Below, one piece after another: positions 36,895-45,105 of a stretch of DNA of 64,000 bases. Position 1 is the first letter of the stretch, and every line of letters starts with the position of its first letter. Under the pieces are notes generated by a model. It did no database searches. It saw only the letters and a program-made list of their open reading frames with translations, and had not been told where the DNA came from. The stretch lies in the NCBI RefSeq assembly GCF_002269255.1, contig NZ_CP022823.1, positions 5,394,001-5,458,000 of the forward strand, written 5' to 3'. Origin of the DNA: Klebsiella quasivariicola (lineage in GTDB: Bacteria; Pseudomonadota; Gammaproteobacteria; Enterobacterales; Enterobacteriaceae). The translations under genes and the position numbers were made by a program.

Positions 36895-36930
36895 TTCCCG
36901 GGTCGCGGCTGACGCCTTACCCGGGCTACG
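36895..36930. repeat. REP element between rhaA and rhaD
   Basis: tcccgggtcgcggctgacgc followed by cttacccgggctac (36896-36929) is the imperfect palindrome of a Y-type enterobacterial REP (CCCGGGT...ACCCGGGCTAC). It directly precedes a copy of the local CCCTCTCCCC-type repeat. Confidence 0.7.
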
Positions 36931-36933
36931 AAC

Positions 36934-37002
36934 TGCGCGATGTTGCCAGAGCGCACCGAACAGTTCCCTCTCCCCTGTGGGGAGAGGGTTAGGGTGAGGG
37001 GC
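36934..37002 (+). repeat. rha-locus repeat, single unit (copy 1)
   Basis: A unit of about 68 bp: tgcgcgatgttgccagagcg, then a variable middle, the hairpin ccctctcccc/ggggagaggg and the tail ttagggtgagggg. It is closely similar to the last unit of the array at 39131-39198, sharing the gcgcacc-aac-gt middle and the hairpin-tail. It lies between rhaA and rhaD, about 33 bp before the rhaD ATG. Confidence 0.75.
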
Positions 37003-37035
37003 TACCCCCACCGAATCAACAGGAAAGACAAGACT

Positions 37036-37866
37036 ATGCAGACCATTATCGACGCCTGGTTCGTCCAGGGCATGATCAAAGCCACCTCCGACGCCTGGCT
37101 GAAGGGCTGGGACGAGCGCAACGGCGGCAACCTGACGCTGCGTCTGGATGAAGCGGATATCGAACCTTACGCGGCGGATTTCCACGCCAAACCGCGCTAT
37201 ATCGCCCTCAGCCAGCCGATGCCAACCCTGGCCAACCAGCCGTTTATCGTCACCGGCTCCGGCAAATTCTTCCGTAACGTCCAGCTCGACCCGGCCGCTA
37301 ACCTCGGGGTGGTGAAGGTCGACAGCGACGGCGCGGGATACCATATCCTCTGGGGCCTCACCGAAGATGCCGTACCGACCTCCGAGCTGCCGGCACACTT
37401 CCTGTCGCACAGCGAGCGCATCAAACTGACCGGCGGCAAAGACCGGGTGATCATGCACTGCCATGCCACCAACCTGATCGCCCTGACCTATGTTCTGGAG
37501 AACCACAGCGATCTGTTCACCCGCAAGCTGTGGGAAGGTAGCACCGAGTGTCTGGTGGTCTTCCCGGACGGCGTCGGCATTCTGCCGTGGATGGTGCCGG
37601 GCACCGATGAAATAGGCCAGGCGACCGCCGAAACCATGCAAAAGCACTCGCTGGTGCTGTGGCCGTTCCACGGCGTCTTCGGCAGCGGCCCCACGCTGGA
37701 TGAGACCTTCGGCCTGATCGATACCGCCGAGAAGTCCGCCGAAGTGCTGGTGAAAGTCTTGTCCATGGGCGGGATGAAGCAGACCATCACCCGCGAAGAG
37801 CTTATCGCCCTTGGCAAACGCTTCAACGTGCAGCCGCTGCAGTCCGCATTAGATCTTTATCCATAA
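37036..37866 (+). CDS. rhaD: rhamnulose-1-phosphate aldolase
   Basis: This 276-residue class II zinc aldolase cleaves L-rhamnulose 1-phosphate to dihydroxyacetone phosphate and L-lactaldehyde. Zinc ligands are His141 and His143 (IMHCHATN) and His212 (WPFHGVFG); the N-terminal motif ERNGGNLTLRL and GSGKFFRN bind phosphate. The frame is open up to 36940 through the repeat, but the ATG at 37036 with AGGAAAG upstream gives the family length. A GC stem-loop (37875-37898) follows before the ABC transporter genes. Confidence 0.96.
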   Translation: MQTIIDAWFVQGMIKATSDAWLKGWDERNGGNLTLRLDEADIEPYAADFHAKPRYIALSQPMPTLANQPFIVTGSGKFFRNVQLDPAANLGVVKVDSDGAGYHILWGLTEDAVPTSELPAHFLSHSERIKLTGGKDRVIMHCHATNLIALTYVLENHSDLFTRKLWEGSTECLVVFPDGVGILPWMVPGTDEIGQATAETMQKHSLVLWPFHGVFGSGPTLDETFGLIDTAEKSAEVLVKVLSMGGMKQTITREELIALGKRFNVQPLQSALDLYP

Positions 37867-37874
37867 CAACATCG

Positions 37875-37898
37875 CGCCCCGCTCACCGAGACGGGGCG
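37875..37898 (+). other. intercistronic stem-loop after rhaD
   Basis: CGCCCCG-ctcaccgaga-CGGGGCG can form a stable hairpin but has no T-run. It may stabilise the rhaBAD mRNA 3' end or attenuate read-through into the importer genes. Confidence 0.5.
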
Positions 37899-37947
37899 AA
37901 ACATCACCTGCAAACCCTACAAAACTAACTCATGTGGAGTAAAAGCA

Positions 37948-38934
37948 ATGAAAACAAAGACAAGCTTGATCCTCACCGTTGCCGCCCTGGCGTTGTCCGG
38001 TTCCGCCTTAGCAGAAGTTAAAATCGCCCTCGTGGCGAAATCGCTGGGAAATGGCTTCTTCGAAGCCGCCAACGCTGGCGCCCAACAGGCAGCCAAAGAG
38101 TTAGGTGATGTCAAAGTGATCTACACCGGCCCGACCACTACCACCGCCGAAGCGCAGATCGATGTGCTGAACGGGTTGATCGCCCAGGGGGTGGATGCGA
38201 TCGCCATTTCCGCCAACGATCCGGACGCGGTGGTGCCGGTGCTGAAAAAAGCGATGCAGCGCGGCATCAAGGTGGTCTCGTGGGACTCCGGCGTGGCGCC
38301 GGCAGGCCGCCAGATCCATCTTAACCCCTCGAATAACGCCTTAATTGGCGAAACCAACGTCAAGCTCGCCGCCGAGGCGCTGAAGGCGCTGAACGTTGAG
38401 AAAGGCGAGGTGGCCGTGTTAAGCGCCACCCCAACCTCCACTAACCAGAACATCTGGATTGAGGAGATGAAAAAGGTGCTGCCGCAGTATCCGTCCGTAC
38501 AGCTGGTCACCGTCGCCTACGGGGACGATCTGTCGGATAAAAGCTACCGCGAAGCGGTGGGCCTGCTGAAATCATATCCGGACCTGAAAGTCATTGTTTC
38601 GCCGTCGTCGGTGGGGATTGTTGCCGCCGCGCAGGCGGTGAAGGACCAGGGCAAAATCGGCAAAGTGTATGTCACCGGGCTGGGGCTGCCGTCGGAAATG
38701 GCCGGCGCGATTAAGTCCGGCGCCAGCAAAAGCTTCGCCATCTGGAACCCGATTGACCTGGGCTACGCCGCCACCTATCTGGCCGACGATTTAGTCAAAG
38801 GCACGGCGACCAAAACCGAAGCCAGTATGGGCAAGCTGGGCAAAGTGAAGCTGGATGCCGAGGGGAATGGCGCGATGGCCGAGCCGTTTGTCTACGATGC
38901 GAGCAACATTGATAAGTTCTCGAAAATTTTCTAA
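37948..38934 (+). CDS. sugar ABC transporter periplasmic binding protein (probable L-rhamnose)
   Basis: This 328-residue protein has a signal peptide (MKTKTSLILTVAALALSGSA, cleaved near ALA|EVK) and a ribose-binding-protein type I fold (peripla_BP_4): VAKSLGNGFFEAANAGAQQA, AIAISANDPDAVVPVLKKA, VVSWDSG. It resembles the rhamnose-binding protein called RhaS in Rhizobium (not the AraC regulator rhaS here) and AI-2 binding proteins. Its place directly after rhaD suggests rhamnose. Its partners (one ATPase, two permeases) follow. The ligand is inferred from context. Confidence 0.88.
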   Translation: MKTKTSLILTVAALALSGSALAEVKIALVAKSLGNGFFEAANAGAQQAAKELGDVKVIYTGPTTTTAEAQIDVLNGLIAQGVDAIAISANDPDAVVPVLKKAMQRGIKVVSWDSGVAPAGRQIHLNPSNNALIGETNVKLAAEALKALNVEKGEVAVLSATPTSTNQNIWIEEMKKVLPQYPSVQLVTVAYGDDLSDKSYREAVGLLKSYPDLKVIVSPSSVGIVAAAQAVKDQGKIGKVYVTGLGLPSEMAGAIKSGASKSFAIWNPIDLGYAATYLADDLVKGTATKTEASMGKLGKVKLDAEGNGAMAEPFVYDASNIDKFSKIF

Positions 38935-38940
38935 CCCTTG

Positions 38941-38981
38941 TTCCCTCACCCCGGCCCTCTCCCGAAGGGAGAGGGGGAAAG
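38941..38981. repeat. rha-locus repeat, inverted end (copy 2)
   Basis: ttccctcaccccggccctct followed by cccgaagggagaggggg is the reverse-oriented tail plus hairpin of the same repeat family. It faces the ggggagagggttagggtgag end at about 39175-39200, so the two bracket the array between them like terminal inverted repeats. Confidence 0.7.
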
Positions 38982-39201
38982 GCTGGTCCTCTGCACGATG
39001 CGGCCAGGGAGCACTAAATAGCTCCCTTGCTCCTTTGGCAAGAGGAAAGTCCAGCCCTCTGCGCGATGCGGCCAGCGGGCGCCGGACCGTTCCTTCGCCC
39101 CTTTGGGGAAGAGGAAAAGGGCTGGCCCTCTGCGCAATGCTGTCAGGGCGCACCAAACGGTCCCCTCGCCCCTTTGGGGAGAGGGTTAGGGTGAGGGGGA
39201 T
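38982..39201. repeat. three imperfect tandem repeats of about 70 bp upstream of the ABC ATPase gene
   Basis: Three units begin ctggtcctctgcacgatgcg (38982), ccagccctctgcgcgatgcg (39051) and ctggccctctgcgcaatgct (39122). Each is followed by a GCGC/GAGC middle and a cccTTTgggg-type hairpin; the third ends in the full ttagggtgaggggg tail. The units differ from each other by several substitutions. This fills the 283-bp gap between the binding-protein gene and the ATPase gene. The frame of the ATPase gene is open through the array, but this is not evidence of coding. Confidence 0.75.
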
Positions 39202-39217
39202 TTTACGGAGAACTATC

Positions 39218-40729
39218 ATGTCAGCATCAACACCACTGCTGTCGCTGAAGGGGATCACCAAGATTTTTCCCGGTGTGCGCGCCCTTGAGAACGTACAGCT
39301 CGATCTCTGGCCCGGCAAAGTGACCGCCTTAATCGGCGAAAACGGCGCGGGGAAATCCACGCTGGTCAAAGTGATGACCGGTATTTATCAGCCCGAAGAG
39401 GGCGAGATCCTCTATAAAGCGATCCCCATTCATCTGCCAACGCCGGAGTCGGCGCATAAGGTGGGGATCACCGCCATTCACCAGGAAACCGTGCTGTTTG
39501 ACGAACTCTCGGTCAGTGAGAATATTTTCGTCGGCCAGTATCTGTATAAAGGGCTGCTCAAAACGCTCGACTGGCCGGCGATGCACCGCAGAGCCAGCGA
39601 AATCCTCGCCCGGCTGGAAGTCCAGATCGACCCGCGGGCCACGCTGAAAACGCTCAGCATCGCCCAGCGGCACATGGTGGCGATTGCCCGGGCGCTGGCT
39701 TTCGACGCCCAGGTGGTGATCCTCGATGAGCCAACCGCCGCGCTCTCCCAGCATGAAATTCTGGAGTTCTATCACATCGTTGAGCGCCTGAAGCAGGACG
39801 GCAAAGCGATCCTGTTTATCTCACATAAGTTCGATGAAATTTTCGAGCTGGCCGACTATTACACCATCCTGCGCGATGGGGTGTACGTCAGCTCCGGGGC
39901 AATGAGTGACATCACCGAAGAGCGGATGGTGTCGATGATGGTGGGCCGGGCGATCAGCCAAACCTACCCGAAAGTCGACTGCACACCCGGAGAAACGGTG
40001 CTGGAGGTAAACGATCTCTGTCATCCTACCGAGTTTGCCCATATCAGCTTCCGCCTGCGCAAGGGAGAAATTCTCGGCTTTTACGGCCTGGTGGGCGCCG
40101 GACGCACCGAGCTGATGCAGGCGCTCTCCGGTGTCTCGCGTCCCTCCTCCGGCGAGATCCGCCTGAACGGCAGATCCATGCACTTTGACCAGCCTGCCGA
40201 TGCCATCCGCGCGGGCATCGTCTGCGTGCCGGAAGAGCGACAGAAACAGGGAGCGATCATCGCCCTGCCTATCGCCCAGAACATCAGTCTACCGCAGCTC
40301 AGCAAGCTCAATCCTAACGGCGTCCTGAACGACGCCCGGGAATGGCGGCTGGCGGACGAGTACGCCTTGCGCCTGCAGGTTAAAGCCTTCAGCTGGCGCC
40401 AGCCGGTGGAGACCCTCTCCGGCGGCAACCAGCAGAAAGTGGTGATCGGCAAATGGCTGGCGACCCAGCCCGAGGTGATCATTCTCGATGAGCCGACCAA
40501 AGGCATCGATATCGGCTCAAAAGCCGCCGTGCATCAGTTTATGTCCGAGCTGGTCAGCCAGGGGCTGGCGGTGATTATGGTGTCGTCAGAGCTGCCGGAA
40601 GTGATGGGCATGGCCGACCGGATTATCGTGATGCACGAAGGGCTGATGGTCGCCGAGTACCAGGCCGGTGAAGCGACAGCGGAAACCATCGTCAGCGCCG
40701 CCAGCGGCATCGGCCAGGAGGCAGCATGA
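39218..40729 (+). CDS. sugar ABC transporter ATP-binding protein (probable L-rhamnose)
   Basis: This 503-residue protein has two ABC domains in tandem, the RbsA/MglA layout. The first has a full Walker A (GENGAGKST), signature LSIAQRHMVAIARAL and Walker B ILDEPTAALS. The second has a degenerate Walker A (GLVGAGRTE), signature LSGGNQQKVVIGKW and ILDEPTKGID. The start ATG 39218 has ACGGAG upstream; the open frame extending back to 38855 covers repeat DNA and is not used. The gene overlaps the next permease by 4 bp. Confidence 0.92.
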   Translation: MSASTPLLSLKGITKIFPGVRALENVQLDLWPGKVTALIGENGAGKSTLVKVMTGIYQPEEGEILYKAIPIHLPTPESAHKVGITAIHQETVLFDELSVSENIFVGQYLYKGLLKTLDWPAMHRRASEILARLEVQIDPRATLKTLSIAQRHMVAIARALAFDAQVVILDEPTAALSQHEILEFYHIVERLKQDGKAILFISHKFDEIFELADYYTILRDGVYVSSGAMSDITEERMVSMMVGRAISQTYPKVDCTPGETVLEVNDLCHPTEFAHISFRLRKGEILGFYGLVGAGRTELMQALSGVSRPSSGEIRLNGRSMHFDQPADAIRAGIVCVPEERQKQGAIIALPIAQNISLPQLSKLNPNGVLNDAREWRLADEYALRLQVKAFSWRQPVETLSGGNQQKVVIGKWLATQPEVIILDEPTKGIDIGSKAAVHQFMSELVSQGLAVIMVSSELPEVMGMADRIIVMHEGLMVAEYQAGEATAETIVSAASGIGQEAA

Positions 40730-41733
40730 TGGGACACGCATGGCTGAAACATCGTGAAGCGCTGCTGGCGGTGGTCATCATTTTGATGATCGGCGCTATT
40801 GGCAGCCGGGCGCCCTCGTTCGTTTCACCGGGCAATCTGGTGGAGATGTTTAACGATACCGCCATCCTTATCATCCTCGCCCTCGGGCAGATGATGGTGT
40901 TGCTCACCAAAGGCATCGATCTGTCTATGGCCGCCAACCTGGCGCTGACCGGGATGATCGTCGCCCTGCTTAACGCCCACTATCCGGGTATTCCGGTGGT
41001 AGTGCTGCTGGCGCTGGCGACTCTGCTGGGCCTGCTGATGGGGATGATTAACGGCCTGCTGGTCTGGCGCCTCGGCATTCCCGCCATCGTGGTGACCCTC
41101 GGCACCATGAGCATTTATCGCGGCATTATCTTCCTGCTGACTGACGGCGGCTGGGTTAACTCACATCAGATGAGCGCTGATTTTCTCAGTCTGCCGCGCA
41201 GCACGCTCCTGGGGCTGCCTCTGCTGAGCTGGTGCGCCATCGCCGCGCTGCTGCTGGTGGGGTATTTCCTGCGCTACAGCCGCACCGGCCGGGCCTTATA
41301 CACCGCGGGCGGCAACGCGACGGCGGCGTACTACACCGGCATTAACGCCGGAAAAATGCAGTTCGTCAGCTTCTGCCTCTCCGGCGCGCTGGCCGGCTTC
41401 TGCGGCTATCTGTGGATCTCGCGCTTCGCTGTCGCCTATGTCGACGTCGCCAACGGTTTTGAACTCCAGGTGGTCGCCGCCTGCGTGATCGGCGGCATCA
41501 GCACCATGGGCGGAAGCGGACGGGTGCTGGGCTGCCTGTGCGGCGCACTGTTCCTCGGCGTCATCAATAACGCCCTGCCGGTGATCGGCATCTCGCCCTT
41601 CTGGCAAATGGCGATTTCCGGGGCGGTGATCGTCATGGCGGTGCTGCTCAACGAGCGCGGCAATCGCGGTCATGGGCGGTTAATCCTGCGCAACGCGGCG
41701 TTAGCCCGACAGAAACAGGCGGTGAAATCATGA
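40726..41733 (+). CDS. sugar ABC transporter permease 1 (RhaP-like)
   Basis: This 335-residue RbsC-type inner-membrane permease has 8-10 hydrophobic helices and the family patterns LALGQMMVLLTKGIDLSMAA, IPAIVVTLGTMSIYRGI and VIGGISTMGGSGRVLGCLCG (EAA-like loop that contacts the ATPase). Coupled by ATGA overlaps to the ATPase gene upstream and the second permease downstream. Two different permease genes in one RbsABC-type system match the rhizobial rhaPQ arrangement. Confidence 0.9.
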   Translation: MMGHAWLKHREALLAVVIILMIGAIGSRAPSFVSPGNLVEMFNDTAILIILALGQMMVLLTKGIDLSMAANLALTGMIVALLNAHYPGIPVVVLLALATLLGLLMGMINGLLVWRLGIPAIVVTLGTMSIYRGIIFLLTDGGWVNSHQMSADFLSLPRSTLLGLPLLSWCAIAALLLVGYFLRYSRTGRALYTAGGNATAAYYTGINAGKMQFVSFCLSGALAGFCGYLWISRFAVAYVDVANGFELQVVAACVIGGISTMGGSGRVLGCLCGALFLGVINNALPVIGISPFWQMAISGAVIVMAVLLNERGNRGHGRLILRNAALARQKQAVKS

Positions 41734-42734
41734 GCAAGATGATGGTATCGGAAGAGATGAAAAACGCCCCGGCCGCGCCGTCGCCGCTGCGCCGCCTGCT
41801 GTGCTGGGAAGGGTTTTTACTGGCGGTCACCCTGGCGGTATTTATCGGCAACGCGGTGGCTTCCCCGTACTTTCTCAATATCTGGAACCTGTCGGACGCG
41901 ACCTTTACCTTTACCGAGAAGGCGATCGTCGTCCTGCCGATGGCGATGCTAATTATCGCCCGGGAAATCGATCTGTCGGTAGCCTCGACGATGGCCCTCA
42001 GCTCAACGGTGATGGGCTTCTGCGCGGCAGCGGGGGTTGATACTCCGCTGCTGGTGGTCATCGGCCTGGGCGTAGGTCTGCTGTGCGGTCTGTTCAACGG
42101 CTTGCTGGTGACCCGCTTTAACCTGTCGTCCATTGTGATCACCATCGGCACCATGAGCCTGTATCGCGGCATCACCTATATCCTGCTGGGCGATCAGGCG
42201 CTCAACCACTATCCGGAGAGCTTCGCCTGGTTCGGCCAAGGGTATGTGTGGGGGGCGCTCTCTTTTGAGTTTGCGCTGTTTATCCTCCTTGCCGCCGCCT
42301 TCACCTTCCTGCTGCATAAAACCAACTTTGGCCGCCGGACCTACGCCATCGGCAATAACCCGACCGGCGCCTGGTTCTCCGGGATCAACGTTAAGCGTCA
42401 TAACCTGGTGCTGTTCGCGCTGGTCGGGCTGATGGCCGGGCTGGCGGCGGTCCTGCTGACCTCACGGCTCGGCAGTACCCGCCCTACCCTGGCGATGGGC
42501 TGGGAGCTGGCGGTTGTCACCATGGCGGTGCTCGGCGGCGTCAATATTCTCGGCGGTTCCGGCAGCATGCCCGGGGTGATCATTGCCGCCTTTCTGATGG
42601 GGCTGGTGACCTTCGGCCTGAGCCTGCTGAACGTCCCCGGCATCGTGATGTCGGTGATTATCGGCGCCATGCTGATCGTGGTGATCTCCCTGCCGATTAT
42701 TACCCGGCGGATGATGCAGCGAAGACGATGTTAA
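41730..42734 (+). CDS. sugar ABC transporter permease 2 (RhaQ-like)
   Basis: This 334-residue second RbsC-type permease has an N-terminal cytoplasmic tail of about 30 residues, then 8-10 helices: MAMLIIAREIDLSVASTMAL, LSSIVITIGTMSLYRGITYI and VLGGVNILGGSGSMPGVIIA. It starts inside the stop of the first permease (ATGA) and probably forms a heterodimer with it. It is followed by a pair of inverted GC-rich repeats before fucO. Confidence 0.9.
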   Translation: MSKMMVSEEMKNAPAAPSPLRRLLCWEGFLLAVTLAVFIGNAVASPYFLNIWNLSDATFTFTEKAIVVLPMAMLIIAREIDLSVASTMALSSTVMGFCAAAGVDTPLLVVIGLGVGLLCGLFNGLLVTRFNLSSIVITIGTMSLYRGITYILLGDQALNHYPESFAWFGQGYVWGALSFEFALFILLAAAFTFLLHKTNFGRRTYAIGNNPTGAWFSGINVKRHNLVLFALVGLMAGLAAVLLTSRLGSTRPTLAMGWELAVVTMAVLGGVNILGGSGSMPGVIIAAFLMGLVTFGLSLLNVPGIVMSVIIGAMLIVVISLPIITRRMMQRRRC

Positions 42735-42736
42735 TT

Positions 42737-42854
42737 TCCCCCTCACCCTGGCCCTCTCCCCAAGGGAGAGGGGACTGCCCGGCGCACGCAGGCAGCCTGT
42801 AGTCCGGGACCGGTTTTCCCCCTCTCCCTGCGGGAGAGGGTCGGGGTGAGGGGA
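42737..42854. repeat. inverted pair of rha-locus repeats (copies 3 and 4)
   Basis: tccccctcaccctggccctc ccc-aagg-gagagggg (42737-42773) and ttttccccctctccctgcgg gagagggtcggggtgagggg (42817-42854) are hairpin-plus-tail elements in opposite orientation. They are separated by about 40 bp containing ggcgcacgcaggcagc. This matches the bracketed arrangement at 38941-39201, without the tandem array. It fills the gap between the permease and fucO genes. Confidence 0.7.
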
Positions 42855-42891
42855 AACGGATTTCCCAAAATAAACATTAAGGAGAATTATC

Positions 42892-44040
42892 ATGAGCTTT
42901 ATGTTGGCACTACCAAAAATCAGCCTCCACGGCGCAGGCGCTATCGGTGATATGGTTAAACTGGTGGCCGGTAAGCAGTGGGGCAAGGCGCTGATCGTCA
43001 CCGACGGTCAGCTGGTGAAGCTGGGCCTGCTGGACAGCCTGTTCGCCGCGCTGGATGAACAACAGATGGCTTATCAGCTATTTGACGAGGTGTTCCCTAA
43101 CCCCACCGAAGCGCTGGTGCAGCAAGGCTATGCGGCATACCAGGCGGCACACTGCGATTACCTGATCGCCTTCGGCGGCGGCAGCCCGATTGATACCGCC
43201 AAAGCGATAAAAATCCTCACCGCCAACCCGGGGCCATCAACCGCCTACTCCGGCGTCGGCAAAGTGAAAAACGCTGGCGTACCGCTGGTAGCCATCAACA
43301 CCACCGCCGGCACAGCGGCGGAGATGACCAGTAATGCCGTGATTATCGATAGCGAGCGGCAGGTGAAAGAGGTGATTATCGACCCGAACCTGATCCCGGA
43401 TATCGCCGTCGACGACGCCAGCGTGATGCTCGACATCCCGCCAGCCGTTACCGCCGCCACCGGAATGGACGCCCTGACCCACGCCGTCGAGGCCTTTGTC
43501 TCCGTTGGCGCCCATCCGCTGACCGATGCCAATGCCCTCGAGGCCATTCGCCTGATCAATCTGTGGCTACCGAAAGCGGTAGACGATGGACACGATCTGC
43601 AGGCCCGCGAGCAGATGGCCTTTGGTCAGTATCTGGCGGGCATGGCGTTCAACAGCGCCGGTCTCGGGCTGGTACACGCCCTGGCGCATCAGCCTGGTGC
43701 CACCCATAATCTGCCGCACGGGGTATGCAACGCCATCCTGCTGCCGATCATCGAAAACTTTAACCGCCCGAACGCGGTGACGCGCTTTGCCCGCGTGGCG
43801 CAGGCGATGGGCGTCGATACTCGCGGCATGAGCGATGAGGCTGCCAGCATGGAGGCCATCAATGCCATCCGCGCGCTGAGCAAACGCGTCGGGATCCCCC
43901 AGGGTTTCAGCCAGCTTGGCATCAGCAAAGCCGATATCGAAGGCTGGCTGGATAAGGCGCTGGCCGACCCATGCGCGCCGTGTAACCCGCGCACCGCCAG
44001 CCGCGATGAGGTTCGCGAGCTCTATCTGGAGGCCTTATGA
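42892..44040 (+). CDS. fucO: lactaldehyde reductase / L-1,2-propanediol oxidoreductase
   Basis: This 382-residue iron-dependent group III alcohol dehydrogenase reduces L-lactaldehyde, from rhamnulose-1-phosphate cleavage, to 1,2-propanediol under fermentation. Motifs: NAD-binding FGGGSPIDTAKAIKI (about 94-108), TTAGTAAEMTSNAVI, and iron ligands in GMDALTHAVEAF and HALAHQPGATHNLPHGVCN. In E. coli fucO is in the fucose regulon; here it belongs to the rha locus, and rhaM starts inside its stop codon (ATGA). Confidence 0.93.
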   Translation: MSFMLALPKISLHGAGAIGDMVKLVAGKQWGKALIVTDGQLVKLGLLDSLFAALDEQQMAYQLFDEVFPNPTEALVQQGYAAYQAAHCDYLIAFGGGSPIDTAKAIKILTANPGPSTAYSGVGKVKNAGVPLVAINTTAGTAAEMTSNAVIIDSERQVKEVIIDPNLIPDIAVDDASVMLDIPPAVTAATGMDALTHAVEAFVSVGAHPLTDANALEAIRLINLWLPKAVDDGHDLQAREQMAFGQYLAGMAFNSAGLGLVHALAHQPGATHNLPHGVCNAILLPIIENFNRPNAVTRFARVAQAMGVDTRGMSDEAASMEAINAIRALSKRVGIPQGFSQLGISKADIEGWLDKALADPCAPCNPRTASRDEVRELYLEAL

Positions 44041-44351
44041 TCCGTAAAGCCTTCGTCATGCAGGTGAACCCCGACGCGCACGAAGAGTACCAGCGCCGCC
44101 ATAACCCCATCTGGCCAGAGCTGGAAGCGACGCTGAAAGCACACGGCGCGCACCACTACGCCATTTATCTCGATAAAGAACGCCATCTGCTGTTCGCGAC
44201 GGTGGAGATTGAGTCGGAAGCCCGCTGGGAGGCGGTCGCCAGCACGGAAGTATGCCAGCGCTGGTGGAAATACATGCGCGAGGTGATGCCCAGCAACCCG
44301 GATAACAGCCCGCTGAGCGCGGAACTTAAAGAAGTGTTTTATCTGGCGTAA
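44037..44351 (+). CDS. rhaM: L-rhamnose mutarotase
   Basis: This 104-residue dimeric alpha-beta-barrel (ABM-like) enzyme interconverts alpha- and beta-L-rhamnose, supplying the anomer used by the isomerase. The catalytic His22 (RRHNPIW) and Tyr41 (AIYLD region) are present, and the sequence matches E. coli RhaM from MIRKAFVMQVNPDAHEEYQR to the end. Translationally coupled to fucO by 4 bp. A GC stem-loop at 44360-44387 (GAGGCCGGA / TCCGGCCTC) marks the operon end. Confidence 0.95.
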   Translation: MIRKAFVMQVNPDAHEEYQRRHNPIWPELEATLKAHGAHHYAIYLDKERHLLFATVEIESEARWEAVASTEVCQRWWKYMREVMPSNPDNSPLSAELKEVFYLA

Positions 44352-44460
44352 AAAATCGCGAGGCCGGACAGTCTCTTCTCCGGCCTCCGCCCGATCCGGG
44401 CTGGAGGCCGGTTCAAAACAAATAACATGATCCCTTACGCCACCCGGTTTCTATCGCCCA

Positions 44461-45054
44461 TCATCCGGGGAAAAGCGCGTATTTGTCTTTATCCGCCTCG
44501 GTAATTTCTCTTAATACCCGGCAAGGTACGCCTGCGGCAACCACATTCGCCGGTATGGAACGATTCACCACACTGCCCGCGCCAATGACCGAATTCTCCC
44601 CAATCGTTACCCCGGGATTAATAATCACCCCCGTGCCTAACCAGACCCCATCTTCAATCACCACCGGCAATGAAAACTGTTGATGCGTATGGCGCAGCGC
44701 GGGGTGGATGGGATGTCCGGCGGTGGAGATAGTGACATTTGGTGCAAACATGACGTTATTGCCGATGATAATGTCCGCATCGTCGACCAACGTGAGGTTA
44801 AAATTGGCGTAAAAATTGTCACCAATCGTCGTATGGATCCCATAGGCAATATTGATCGGCGGTTCTATCCAGCATTGTTCGCCAACTTTAGCGAACATGC
44901 GCTGAATAATATCGTTGCGCAATTCCTGATTAAACGGATGCGAATGATTATATTCATAGGCCCGCGCTTTACCCATCAGTCGCTGCTCCGGCAAGCCATA
45001 TCCTGCATCCAGGTAAAGCTCGCCGCTGTTCATACGTTTTTTCATATCCATCAT
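44461..45054 (-). CDS. LacA/Maa-type sugar O-acetyltransferase
   Basis: This 197-residue left-handed beta-helix (hexapeptide-repeat) acetyltransferase has an N-terminal helical MAC domain (MNSGELYLDAG, YNHSHPFNQELRNDI). The repeats contain the catalytic His in ISTAGHPIHP (about 115) and the acetyl-CoA-binding tail VVAAGVPCRVLREI. It resembles thiogalactoside and maltose acetyltransferases, which acetylate non-metabolised sugars. It is the last gene after the RafB-like permease (51 bp gap), parallel to lacZYA order. It is not part of the classical raf operon; the substrate is inferred to be a galactoside. Confidence 0.88.
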   Translation of the reverse strand: MMDMKKRMNSGELYLDAGYGLPEQRLMGKARAYEYNHSHPFNQELRNDIIQRMFAKVGEQCWIEPPINIAYGIHTTIGDNFYANFNLTLVDDADIIIGNNVMFAPNVTISTAGHPIHPALRHTHQQFSLPVVIEDGVWLGTGVIINPGVTIGENSVIGAGSVVNRSIPANVVAAGVPCRVLREITEADKDKYALFPG

Positions 45055-45105
45055 GACATCTTCCTTCTCTGTCAGGCACCACCCTGTGCCACGGAATGTT
45101 GATAA

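Noticed and set aside
38982..39201. CRISPR array
   Set aside because: The three repeats are directly adjacent, imperfect and about 70 bp long, with no unique spacers and no cas genes nearby.
38855..39217. In-frame extension of the ABC ATPase gene upstream through the end of the binding-protein gene and the repeat array (624 residues in total)
   Set aside because: The extension translates repeat DNA into low-complexity Arg/Ser/Pro-rich sequence and overlaps the upstream gene. The ATG at 39218 has a ribosome site and gives the normal RbsA length.
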